Part shown: piece after piece, positions 6,721-14,125 of the stretch
How the letters are laid out: the number at the start of each line of letters is the position of its first letter
Numbering within the stretch: position 1 is the first letter of the stretch
Source of the DNA: Verrucomicrobiota bacterium
GTDB taxonomy: Bacteria; Verrucomicrobiota; Verrucomicrobiia; Opitutales; Opitutaceae
NCBI GenBank assembly: GCA_016222805.1
Contig: JACRQG010000004.1
Coordinates: forward strand, 289,201-353,200
Direction: 5' to 3'
Length of the DNA: 64,000 bases
Position numbers and translations under genes: made by a program
The notes under the pieces: generated by a model
The model's database searches: none
Told to the model about the DNA's origin: nothing
Seen by the model: the letters and a program-made list of their open reading frames with translations, nothing else

Positions 6721-9459
6721 TCAGGTCGTCAGTCCCAGCAGGCCACGGGTGAGTTGAAAGTCGACTGCGCCGAGTGTCTCGGCAGCCACGGTGCGATCGT
6801 GTTGGACGGTGGCCGCGAGGAGCAGGGACAGCGTCAATGCATCCACAGCCGCGTCGCCGGTCAGGAAGGCGTCGATGTCGCTGGCAGCCACGCGACCGCG
6901 TTGAGCGGCTTCGGCCACCTGGAGCACGGGCAGCATGGGATGTCCCTGGCGGGCGTGATCCGCCACGAGGGTCAGGGCGAGGTGGGCGCCGCAGCCACAC
7001 AGTCCGGTGAGGTTTTCGACCCAGTGATCGGTTTCAGTCGCGACGACATGGAGGCCGGGCCGGCAGAGAGGTTCGCCGTAGGCGAGGGTGGCGCGCGGTG
7101 CGGTCGCGCCGAGGAGCGAAGCACGGAAGGGTCCTTCGGCCAGCAAGGAGTCACTTTCCGCCAAGAGGATCGTGCCTCCTCCTGAAAGGACCGTCCGGGC
7201 CAGGGTCGCGAGCGTGCGGGCCGTGCCGGGCTGGACTGGGGCGGCGGTTTGGAGTGCGATCGACAGGCCGGCGAGCGGCGTGTTTTCCCGCGCTGCGGGA
7301 GGCAGAAGGCCGACGCGGGCTTCGAACCAAGCCTCGACCTTGGCCAAGGCCCGGTCGATGCCGCCGTCGAGTTGGACACTCGCCCAACCGAACTGGGCCG
7401 TGTTCACGCCGGCCGCGGCGAGGTGGTGGCGGATGACGTCGTTGGGCACCTTTTCGCAGCCGTGCTCCAGGAGCAGGGCCGCGGCGACGTTGGGGTGGGT
7501 GAGATAACCGCGGTAGGTGCGGTGGAGCAGTTGGTACATCGTCTCCCCGCCGAATCCGCAGCCTTCCGTGTGGGTGAAGCCCACCACGCGGGTCAGGCCG
7601 AAGGCGCGACCGAGGCCCCGGGCGTTCATCCGCTCCGCGGCGAGTCGGGCGATCTGCGTGGAGCAAAGGCTCGTGGGCAGCACCAGGCCGATGCGCTCCG
7701 TGGCGGGACGACCGTTCGCGGAGCGGGAAAGAGGCACCGAAGGGAGGACAGGCTCGGCGGGACTGTCCTCCGGCCCGGGACGTGGCGCGGGGAGAACCGG
7801 CAACGGGGTGCCATCCGGCGGGGTGCGCGCGCGCAGGGCGGGCAGGCGAGAGGTGTCGGTCTGCCGCCAGTTGCGCCAGATCGACACCTGCGAATGACCG
7901 GCGTGTTCGCCGCGCGTCCGTTGGCCTGACGCCGTGGCGATCAGCACATCAAAACTGTCGGCGGCCACGGCTTCCATCGCTTCTCCGTCGAGGTAACGGC
8001 CCGCGTTGATGTCCATCTCCCGGCTCAGGAGTTGGTGGCGCCGGGTAGTGGTCGTGATCTTGAGGGTGGGAACAAACGGGAAGTTCGTGATCGAGCCGTT
8101 GCCGGTGACAAAGAGGATGAGATTGCAGCCGGCTCCGACCTGGCCCGCGATGCCCTCGAGGTCGTTGCCCGGCCCGTTCATGAACGTGAAGCCCGGATCC
8201 GTCAGGTCGCGCAGCGGCTGGGCATAGTCGATGACGGTCTCGAGGCGCGTGCGCGGGTCCTTCTTGTGGACGGCGCCGAGCGACTTGAGGGCGATGTTGT
8301 AGAGGCCGCGAAAACGGTTGCCGGCGGAGGGGTTGCTCTCGGCGGTGAGCCCGTGCCAGGAGAGTTTCTCGCGAAACTGCTCGAGTTTGCCGAGGAACGC
8401 CTTGGCGGTCGCCAGATCGCGCACGTTCTTCAGCATGTACGTCTCGGCGCCCATCGATTCATCCGTCTCTGTCAGGACGCCGGTGGCGCCGTGGCGGATT
8501 GCCTCATGCACCAGGGCCCCGGCCAAGGGGTTGCCGGAGACGCCGGAAAAGGCGTCGGAGCCGCCGCATTGGAGGGCAATGCGAAGGCCCGAGAGTGGTT
8601 CGTCGGTGCGGCGCTGGGCGGCGACCTCCGGCAGCCAGGAGCGGATCAGGCGTTCGCCCTCTGTCAGCGCGGCGGCCAGGCCGCGATCGATGCTGAGGAA
8701 AGCATGGGGCACCTCGTCGATGGGGTAGCGACCCTCGCGCAGGAATGCCATCAGCCGGGCGTTGGAGATCGGCTCCACGCCGTAGTCAACGGCGAGCACC
8801 GCGCCGACGTTGGGGTGCACGAGAAAGCCTGCCAGGGTCCGCAGCACCTCGGGGGAGTTGTTGGGTTCATGCGGATCCCCTCCCTCGGTGTGAGCGAGGG
8901 GGACGATGCCATCGATGCCGGGATGCAGGCGGGCGAGCGGCTGCAGGCGGGCCGCCAGTTGGCGGACGAAACTCGCCGTGCGCGACGAGGTGCCAACCAG
9001 GGCGATGAAGTTGCGCGTGCCGACGCCGCGATTTCCCGGTCGTCGGTAACCCGCAAAGGTACGGGCAGGGTCCGCCCGGGGGACGGCGGGTGCGGGCCGG
9101 AAGGAGGTCTCGTCGAGGTGAAAGGGCGCGAGGCAGTCCTCGAAGTTGGCCAGGGCAGGGAGCCGCGCTCCGCCGGTATCCCGCATCGCGAGGGCCTCGA
9201 GCATCGCTCGGTTGCTCACATAGTCGCCAGGGGCGATGCTGGAGAGCGCCCGGCCAAACGGCAGGCCCCAGGACTGTAGTGGTTCACCCGCGGCGATGGG
9301 CGCCACGGCGAAGCGATGGCCTTCGAGCACGGTGTGCGGCAACGCGCGCGGTCCGGTCGGCAGGTCGATGACGGTGCCGGCTTCGAGGCGTTGGATGGCG
9401 ATGGCGACGTTGTCGCCGGGTGCGGGCAGACGGGAGACGGCGTGAAGCGGCAGGGGCAC
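6721..9459 (-). CDS. UxaA/GarD-family sugar-acid dehydratase with duplicated catalytic module
   Basis: 912 residues, close to twice the usual length for altronate dehydratase. Residues ~15-85 form a SAF-type N-terminal domain; ~145-560 are a full UxaA/GarD catalytic module including QCGGSDAFSG at ~295-304 and FVTGNGSITNFP. After a Pro-rich linker (~565-590) a second, shorter module follows: HTEGCGFGGETM (~627) then LTHPNVAAALLLEHGCE parallels HTEGGDPHEPN then LVHPNVGAVLAVDYGVE of the first. The second copy reads LQTAAP where the first has LQCGGS, so it may be non-catalytic. Expected reaction is dehydration of altronate, galactarate or a related sugar acid to a 2-keto-3-deoxy acid. Start is GTG, with no clear ribosome binding site. 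Confidence 0.85.
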   Translation of the reverse strand: MPLPLHAVSRLPAPGDNVAIAIQRLEAGTVIDLPTGPRALPHTVLEGHRFAVAPIAAGEPLQSWGLPFGRALSSIAPGDYVSNRAMLEALAMRDTGGARLPALANFEDCLAPFHLDETSFRPAPAVPRADPARTFAGYRRPGNRGVGTRNFIALVGTSSRTASFVRQLAARLQPLARLHPGIDGIVPLAHTEGGDPHEPNNSPEVLRTLAGFLVHPNVGAVLAVDYGVEPISNARLMAFLREGRYPIDEVPHAFLSIDRGLAAALTEGERLIRSWLPEVAAQRRTDEPLSGLRIALQCGGSDAFSGVSGNPLAGALVHEAIRHGATGVLTETDESMGAETYMLKNVRDLATAKAFLGKLEQFREKLSWHGLTAESNPSAGNRFRGLYNIALKSLGAVHKKDPRTRLETVIDYAQPLRDLTDPGFTFMNGPGNDLEGIAGQVGAGCNLILFVTGNGSITNFPFVPTLKITTTTRRHQLLSREMDINAGRYLDGEAMEAVAADSFDVLIATASGQRTRGEHAGHSQVSIWRNWRQTDTSRLPALRARTPPDGTPLPVLPAPRPGPEDSPAEPVLPSVPLSRSANGRPATERIGLVLPTSLCSTQIARLAAERMNARGLGRAFGLTRVVGFTHTEGCGFGGETMYQLLHRTYRGYLTHPNVAAALLLEHGCEKVPNDVIRHHLAAAGVNTAQFGWASVQLDGGIDRALAKVEAWFEARVGLLPPAARENTPLAGLSIALQTAAPVQPGTARTLATLARTVLSGGGTILLAESDSLLAEGPFRASLLGATAPRATLAYGEPLCRPGLHVVATETDHWVENLTGLCGCGAHLALTLVADHARQGHPMLPVLQVAEAAQRGRVAASDIDAFLTGDAAVDALTLSLLLAATVQHDRTVAAETLGAVDFQLTRGLLGLTT

Positions 9460-9560
9460 GGGGCGGGGAGGCGGAGAGTGGAGGTCGTGGAGAGGCGAAG
9501 TTGGCGGCAGCCGGTGGCGGGAGCTCTCGATGGTGAACTCTGGTTGCTCTCGGAAGACTG

Positions 9561-9609
9561 GCGACTGATTACTGACCTCTGAACACTGATTACCGACTAC
9601 TGATTACTG
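9561..9609. repeat. CAGTAATC-type intergenic repeat cluster
   Basis: Four degenerate units of the form ACTGATTACTGA / ACTGATTACCGA lie head to tail between the MutT-like gene and the dehydratase gene. The same unit, in either orientation, recurs at 12571, 13976, 14082 and 18561. Confidence 0.7.
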
Positions 9610-10032
9610 CCGATTCTCGGACGCTCGCAGCGCCGCCACGACCGGCCAGTCGGCCGGGGCCAGGTCGTACGACTCGCACTCCGCGAGCGTGACCCAAGCC
9701 AAGGCCACGTGTTCATGAGGATGCGGTGCCGTGGAGGGATCCTGCAATCGGCAACGGAAGGGAATCATCTCAATCACGACCCGGCCGTAATCATGGTGAA
9801 ACCGCGGCAGCGGCTGAAGGTCAGTGATTCCGACGGCGAGTTCCTCACGAAGCTCACGTGTGAGCGCGGCCTGGGGACTTTCCCCCGGTTCCACCTTGCC
9901 GCCGGGGAACTCCCATTTAAGGGCCAAGTGCTTGTCGGTCGGGCGCTGGGCCAGCAAGAGGCGCCCGGTAGCATCAACGATGACACCTGCGACCACCGGA
10001 ACGGGCGGTCCCTTGGAAGTTGGCTCGGCCAT
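9604..10032 (-). CDS. mutT: MutT-like Nudix hydrolase
   Basis: 142 residues. The Nudix box GGKVEPGES...RELREEL spans residues 44-65 and has all canonical Gly and Glu positions; WEFPGGK just before it is typical of MutT (8-oxo-dGTP diphosphatase) proteins that sanitise the nucleotide pool. The N-terminal VVAGVIVDATGRLLLAQRP strand also matches. Many Nudix proteins share this box, so the substrate is likely but not certain. It is the last gene before the dehydratase on the same strand, separated by the CAGTAATC repeats. Confidence 0.85.
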   Translation of the reverse strand: MAEPTSKGPPVPVVAGVIVDATGRLLLAQRPTDKHLALKWEFPGGKVEPGESPQAALTRELREELAVGITDLQPLPRFHHDYGRVVIEMIPFRCRLQDPSTAPHPHEHVALAWVTLAECESYDLAPADWPVVAALRASENRQ

Positions 10033-10206
10033 GCAGGCAGAGCAGATACCCGCCGGGCAGGGGTTGTCGATTCCAGGTCCAAGGGCGGTAACCTGGGTTT
10101 GGCGGTTAGGACGCCGGGGTAATGGATCGCGAAAAGAGCGGTCGCCGGCCGGTCAGGATGCCCCCTCAACCCGAAAGCGACTGTGCCGATGTAGGCGTGT
10201 ACGTCC

Positions 10207-11349
10207 ATGTCTGGCGCCGTCGGCATGTTTGCGGGTTCTTGGTGGACCCGGCTTCTCAGCCGGGTCGCAAAGGGGCGTTGGCGTTGGAATCGGGGCGCGG
10301 CCAATGAAACCGCGGAGTCAGCTGTGCCGGAGACGGATCAGCCGACGCAGGTGTTGGCTGCGGAACCGGGACCGGTCGCGGCCTCGGGCGAGCCGGTGGT
10401 GGTTTCCGAGGCGGAGCGCATGGCCGTCGTGCGGCTGGAGCCGCCACCGCGTGAGCCGCCCAATCCGGAAGCGCGCGCGCGGACCCTTCCGGCGCTCGAA
10501 CAACTCCAGCAGATTCCGGCGCTGCAGTCGTTTGCGCGGAATTTCCTCCGCACGCTGGGCAACACCGATGCGGACGTCCGGGATGTCGTCGAGGTGGTCC
10601 AGCGGGATTCCGCCCTGTGCGTGCGGGTGCTGCGCATGGCCAACTCCGTGCTGGTCAGCCCGGTCAATCGCATCGAGGACCTGGACACGGCGGTGCAGAT
10701 GCTGGGCTTGACGCGGGTGCGCAACGCAGCCCAGGCGCTTTTCACGCTGCGGGATGGCAATCGGGTGGTGGACGGCTTCGACTGGCGGCACCTCTGGATG
10801 CACGCCATTGGCACCGCCGAACTCGCTGGCGAGCTTGACCGAAGGTTGAGGCGGGAGGTGTCGCCGGCGTTGCATGTCGCGGCTCTGCTGCACGATGTCG
10901 GAAAGATCGTGCTGTCGATGGTCGCCCCGGAGGACTACCGCGCGATCCTGGCCGCGGCCTGGCAGGAGCGCGGGCGGCTCGAGGATTTGGAGCGCACGCG
11001 GCTCGGGGTCGATCACCGCGAGGCCGGGTCGTACTTCGCCCGGCAGGCGGGCCTGCCGGAAGTAGCGGTGCAAGCCATCGCCCACCATGATCGGCCGGAA
11101 GAGGCGGAGAGCTTCCGTTTCGAAGTGGCTCTGGTGACCCTGGCCAACCATCTCAGCAAGGCGCATGGCTTGGGCTTCAGCGGGGCGCACCTGGAGGCGG
11201 GCGAGGGCGATTTTGCAGCGCATCCCGCGTGGCGGGTGATTGAGATGGAGTTGGGCCGGGCGGTCCGGCCCGAGGAGTTCGAGGCGGAACTGGCGGTCTA
11301 TGCGGGGATGGTGCGATCGGATCTGCGGGAGATGAGAGAGGCAGCCTGA
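10207..11349 (+). CDS. HDOD-domain protein
   Basis: 380 residues. The first ~80 are Ala/Pro/Glu-rich and probably disordered. The HDOD domain (~90-290) contains the tract QRDSALCVRVLRMANS, the LGLTRVRNAAQALF helix and LHDVGKIVLSMV near 225-236, which keeps an HD pair. HDOD proteins act in signalling, often with cyclic-di-GMP or two-component systems, but catalytic activity is rarely shown. No response-regulator or GGDEF gene is adjacent. A second ATG six codons in is an equally plausible start. Confidence 0.85.
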   Translation: MSGAVGMFAGSWWTRLLSRVAKGRWRWNRGAANETAESAVPETDQPTQVLAAEPGPVAASGEPVVVSEAERMAVVRLEPPPREPPNPEARARTLPALEQLQQIPALQSFARNFLRTLGNTDADVRDVVEVVQRDSALCVRVLRMANSVLVSPVNRIEDLDTAVQMLGLTRVRNAAQALFTLRDGNRVVDGFDWRHLWMHAIGTAELAGELDRRLRREVSPALHVAALLHDVGKIVLSMVAPEDYRAILAAAWQERGRLEDLERTRLGVDHREAGSYFARQAGLPEVAVQAIAHHDRPEEAESFRFEVALVTLANHLSKAHGLGFSGAHLEAGEGDFAAHPAWRVIEMELGRAVRPEEFEAELAVYAGMVRSDLREMREAA

Positions 11350-11466
11350 CCCGGTCAGGAAGTCGGGGCGAGATGGCCGGCCGGTGGATCGGGCTTCGGG
11401 TCTTGCCGCGAATTAACCTCCGGAAGCCGGGCTGCAACTTTTCGGCTGCGACCGGGTTTTTGGGGC

Positions 11467-11733
11467 ATGAACAATTTCCTGAAGATCGCGTTGCTGGTGG
11501 TGGCAGCCTTGGTGGCGGTGAAGCTCCTCCCGCTGACCCTCGGATTGGGGTTCGTTCTCGGGTTGCTGGTCGTGGGATTGCTGGTGCTGGGACTCTCCCT
11601 CGTCGCGGTCGTCGCGGTGGCGGCCGTCGCGCTCGGCGCGGCCTTGGCCCCCATCTGGATTCCTGCCCTGGTGGTCGTTGGGATCATTACCTTGATCAAA
11701 CGACTCAGCGCGAAGCCGGTGGTGGCCGCGTAG
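11467..11733 (+). CDS. Small hydrophobic membrane protein
   Basis: 88 residues, almost all Leu, Val, Ala and Gly: two to three transmembrane helices spanning ~5-75 and a short basic tail (LIKRLSAKP). GGGG sits just upstream of the ATG. No family recognised. It stands between the HDOD gene and the oppositely oriented DUF1080 gene. A protein this hydrophobic in GC-rich DNA could arise by chance, but its start signal and clean topology favour a real gene. Confidence 0.6.
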   Translation: MNNFLKIALLVVAALVAVKLLPLTLGLGFVLGLLVVGLLVLGLSLVAVVAVAAVALGAALAPIWIPALVVVGIITLIKRLSAKPVVAA

Positions 11734-11819
11734 GAGGGTGGCGAAGCTCTCCGAGGCAGGACGAGTGCTGCCGAGGACTGCGGCCTACCTGAGGGCCGCG
11801 GGTTGAACCGGGCGGGGAT

Positions 11820-12551
11820 CTACCCCGCCTTTTTCTTGGCAGCCTTGGCCTTCGGAGCGGGTGGTGGCGGCAGGCCGACCTGCGCCCAGGTCGGAGCACC
11901 AGGGGACGGGGGCAGTTCCTCAATCGTGATTCCCTTCGCCTGGACGACTGCCAGGCCGCCGCTGTGGATCTGGATCGCGATCTTCCCGTCGCGGGCGATG
12001 GCGGGCTCGGTCTCGGTGTAATCGAGGGCGGGCACGCCGTTGATCCAACTGCGGAGGCGGGGCCCCTCGGCCCGGATGCGATATTCGTTCCAGTCGCCCT
12101 TCTTCACCGCCGCGTTGACCGCGGCGGCATCGATGGGCTCCGCGATGACCTTGCGGCGGCGGGATTCGTCGTAGAGCTTGCCCCACCAGCCGTCACCGGC
12201 GTCGACCTGGTAGCCAGCCATCTCCGTGTTGTTGGGCACCCGGATGCTGCGAATCTGCACGCCGCTATTGATGAATCCGGTCTTGGGGTCGCCGGTGAGC
12301 TTGATCTGCAGACGCAGTTCGAAGTTCTCGAAGGAACGCTTGGTCGCGAGGAAGTAGTTGTGCGGGATCTTCTCCGTGGTGGAACCGCCGGTGAGGCAGC
12401 CGTCCTGGACGCGCCACCATTTGGGATCCCCTTCCCAACCCTCGAGGGTGCGCCCGTCGAACAGCGACGTCGGCGCGGCGGTGACGGTGGCAACGAGGAG
12501 GATTGAGACGGAGAGAAGGAGGGACGGGGAGACAGGGAGGCGCGGAGACAT
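11820..12551 (-). CDS. Secreted DUF1080 protein (3-keto-disaccharide hydrolase-like)
   Basis: 243 residues with an N-terminal signal peptide (~1-25, ending ATVTAA) and one DUF1080 domain (~28-215) of concanavalin-like fold: TSLFDGRTLEGWEG opens it, GFINSGVQIRS and GYQVDAGDGWWGKLYDES lie in the middle. Some DUF1080 proteins hydrolyse 3-keto-glycosides after a glucoside 3-dehydrogenase. The tail is Pro/Ala/Lys-rich (APKAKAAKKKAG). It is the last gene of the five-gene minus-strand run. The signal-peptide codons lie in a GA/TC-rich stretch resembling the short tandem array elsewhere in the window. Confidence 0.88.
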   Translation of the reverse strand: MSPRLPVSPSLLLSVSILLVATVTAAPTSLFDGRTLEGWEGDPKWWRVQDGCLTGGSTTEKIPHNYFLATKRSFENFELRLQIKLTGDPKTGFINSGVQIRSIRVPNNTEMAGYQVDAGDGWWGKLYDESRRRKVIAEPIDAAAVNAAVKKGDWNEYRIRAEGPRLRSWINGVPALDYTETEPAIARDGKIAIQIHSGGLAVVQAKGITIEELPPSPGAPTWAQVGLPPPPAPKAKAAKKKAG

Positions 12552-12554
12552 GGG
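12500..12554. repeat. GA/TC-rich repeat overlapping a signal-peptide coding region
   Basis: The plus strand reads as GGAGAC / GGGAC units through this stretch, the same composition as the longer arrays at 13.3, 20.2 and 27.8 kb. It encodes residues ~1-17 of the DUF1080 protein, ending at its start codon. Confidence 0.45.
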
Positions 12555-12570
12555 GTGGGGGAATAGCGGG

Positions 12571-12592
12571 GGTCAGTAATCAGTGGTCGGCG
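12571..12592. repeat. CAGTAATC-type intergenic repeat
   Basis: A single TCAGTAATCAGTGGTCGG unit between the UPF0261 and DUF1080 genes; same family as the cluster at 18561. Confidence 0.6.
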
Positions 12593-12609
12593 GAGGATGT
12601 CAGCTTTCT

Positions 12610-13965
12610 TCAACGTCGCAGGGCCGCGAGCAGGGTCTCGGCGCAGGCGCGGGCGAACTCCGGGGCGTTGATCTCGCAGTCGAGTTCGATGACCGGGATG
12701 TCGGGACGGAGATGGCGGCGGAGTGAGTCGTACAGGGCGGTGTCGGCGGCGGGATCGTGAAAGGGCTTCCCCGGCGCGCTGATGACACTGATCGCCCGCC
12801 GCGGAATGAGGAAGGTGACGGGAGCGGTGTAGCGGTTGAGTTTCTCCGCGAGGATGCGGCCCAGTTCGGCGCACTCCGCGGGGGAAGTGCGCATGAGGGT
12901 GACCTGCGCGTTGTGCGGGTAGAAAGTGCGGCCGGCGAACCTGGCGGGCACCGAGGCGGGCTCGCCGAAGTTGACCATGTCGAGGCAGCCGGGAGTGACG
13001 ATGGCGGGCACCTTGGCTTTCGCCGCCGCGTCGAGACGTTCGGGCCCGGCGGAGAGCACGCCGCCGACGAGTTCATCCGCCCACTCCGTGGTGGTGATGT
13101 CGAGCACGCCGGCGACGAGACCGCTGGCGATCAGCGACTCCATCGTGCGGCCGCCGTTGCCGGTGGCGGCAAAGACGAGCACCTCATAACCTGCGGCCTC
13201 GAGAACCTGCTTCGCCGCCGTGACACACGGCGTGGTGTTGCCAAACATGCTGGCGACGATGAGCGGGCGGTCGGAGGAGGGGGAAGAGGGGGATGACGTG
13301 GAAGACGGAGAAGACGTGAGAGACTGGGGAGACAGGGAAGACGCGGGAGACTGGGGAGACGTGGAAGACGGAGAAACCCTCGACGACGAGGGAGGCTGGG
13401 AAGACAGCGGGCCGTGCCCGCCGTAGCCTTGGCGAAGGCGGGCGTTGACCATGCCGCAGATCGCGGCGGCGGCGTTCTCGAAGATGACCCGGGAGACGCG
13501 GTTGATACCCGACACGTCGACGATGGCGGGCATCATCGTGAGATCGGTGGTGCCGACGTAGGGCGCGGTCTGGCCGCTGGCGAGGGTGGAGACCATCAGT
13601 TTGGGGAACCCGATGGGGAGGGCGCGCATGCCGGCGGTGGCGATGGCGGTGCCGCCGCCGCCGCCGAGGGAAACGACGCCGTGGATTTGTCCGCGGGCGG
13701 CCAGATCCGACAGTAGCTTCGCCACACCCTTGCCCATGAGAGTGACGCACTCTCCGCGATCGCGGCGGGCGAGGACGGCCTGCCAGTCCTCGGCGCCGAG
13801 GGCGGCGACGGTGTCGGCGGAGATGTCGGGGGCGAGAGCGGGAGGATGGAGGCAGCCGACGTCGATCAGGAGCGGCGTGCAGCCGTGCGCGCGGATGCAC
13901 CCGGCGAGAAACGCGTGTTCAGGGCCCTTGGTATCAAAGGTGCCGAGGACGGCGACGGTGGGCAT
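12610..13965 (-). CDS. Tm-1-like ATP-binding (UPF0261) protein with a Ser/Pro-rich insert
   Basis: 451 residues. Both halves of the UPF0261 fold are present: MPTVAVLGTFDTKGPEH at the N-terminus, SLGGGGGTAIATAGM and GTTDLTMMPAIVDVSG before ~170, then ASMFGNTTPCV, FAATGNGGRTMESLI, ITTTEWADELVGG and TPGCLDMVNFG. Family members bind ATP; the tomato Tm-1 resistance protein has this domain at its N-terminus. Between ~185 and 231, at the junction of the halves, lies an unusual stretch made almost only of Ser, Pro and Thr, encoded by a GA/TC tandem array. The Tm-1 C-terminal TIM-barrel type protein is encoded four kilobases upstream on the same strand (19281-20150). Biochemical role unknown. Confidence 0.9.
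   Translation of the reverse strand: MPTVAVLGTFDTKGPEHAFLAGCIRAHGCTPLLIDVGCLHPPALAPDISADTVAALGAEDWQAVLARRDRGECVTLMGKGVAKLLSDLAARGQIHGVVSLGGGGGTAIATAGMRALPIGFPKLMVSTLASGQTAPYVGTTDLTMMPAIVDVSGINRVSRVIFENAAAAICGMVNARLRQGYGGHGPLSSQPPSSSRVSPSSTSPQSPASSLSPQSLTSSPSSTSSPSSPSSDRPLIVASMFGNTTPCVTAAKQVLEAAGYEVLVFAATGNGGRTMESLIASGLVAGVLDITTTEWADELVGGVLSAGPERLDAAAKAKVPAIVTPGCLDMVNFGEPASVPARFAGRTFYPHNAQVTLMRTSPAECAELGRILAEKLNRYTAPVTFLIPRRAISVISAPGKPFHDPAADTALYDSLRRHLRPDIPVIELDCEINAPEFARACAETLLAALRR
13268..13410. repeat. GA/TC short tandem array inside the UPF0261 gene
   Basis: Plus-strand units of GGAGAC, GGAAGAC and GTGGAAGAC repeat about fifteen times, with spacing that keeps the host frame open. On the coding strand they read as Ser, Pro and Thr codons. 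Confidence 0.8.
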
Positions 13966-13975
13966 GGGGGGCGGA

Positions 13976-14016
13976 AATCAGTGACCAGTAATCAGTGGTC
14001 GGTGATCAGTGAAAAG
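13976..14016. repeat. CAGTAATC-type intergenic repeat
   Basis: Three consecutive units (CAGTGACCAGTAATCAGTGG, then TCGGTGATCAGTG) directly upstream of the UPF0261 start codon. Confidence 0.65.
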
Positions 14017-14081
14017 AAGCCGGTCGTTGGCGGGAAGTAGCAGGTGTAGGAGTGGGTGGATCGGACGACTTGAGCCAACCG

Positions 14082-14107
14082 AACACTGATTACCGATTAC
14101 TGAATTC
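14082..14107. repeat. CAGTAATC-type intergenic repeat, opposite orientation
   Basis: Two units (ACTGATTACCGATTACTGA) lie just past the stop codon of the ThuA-propeller gene, inverted relative to those at 13976. Confidence 0.6.
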
Positions 14108-14125
14108 GGATTGCCGGTTACGGCC

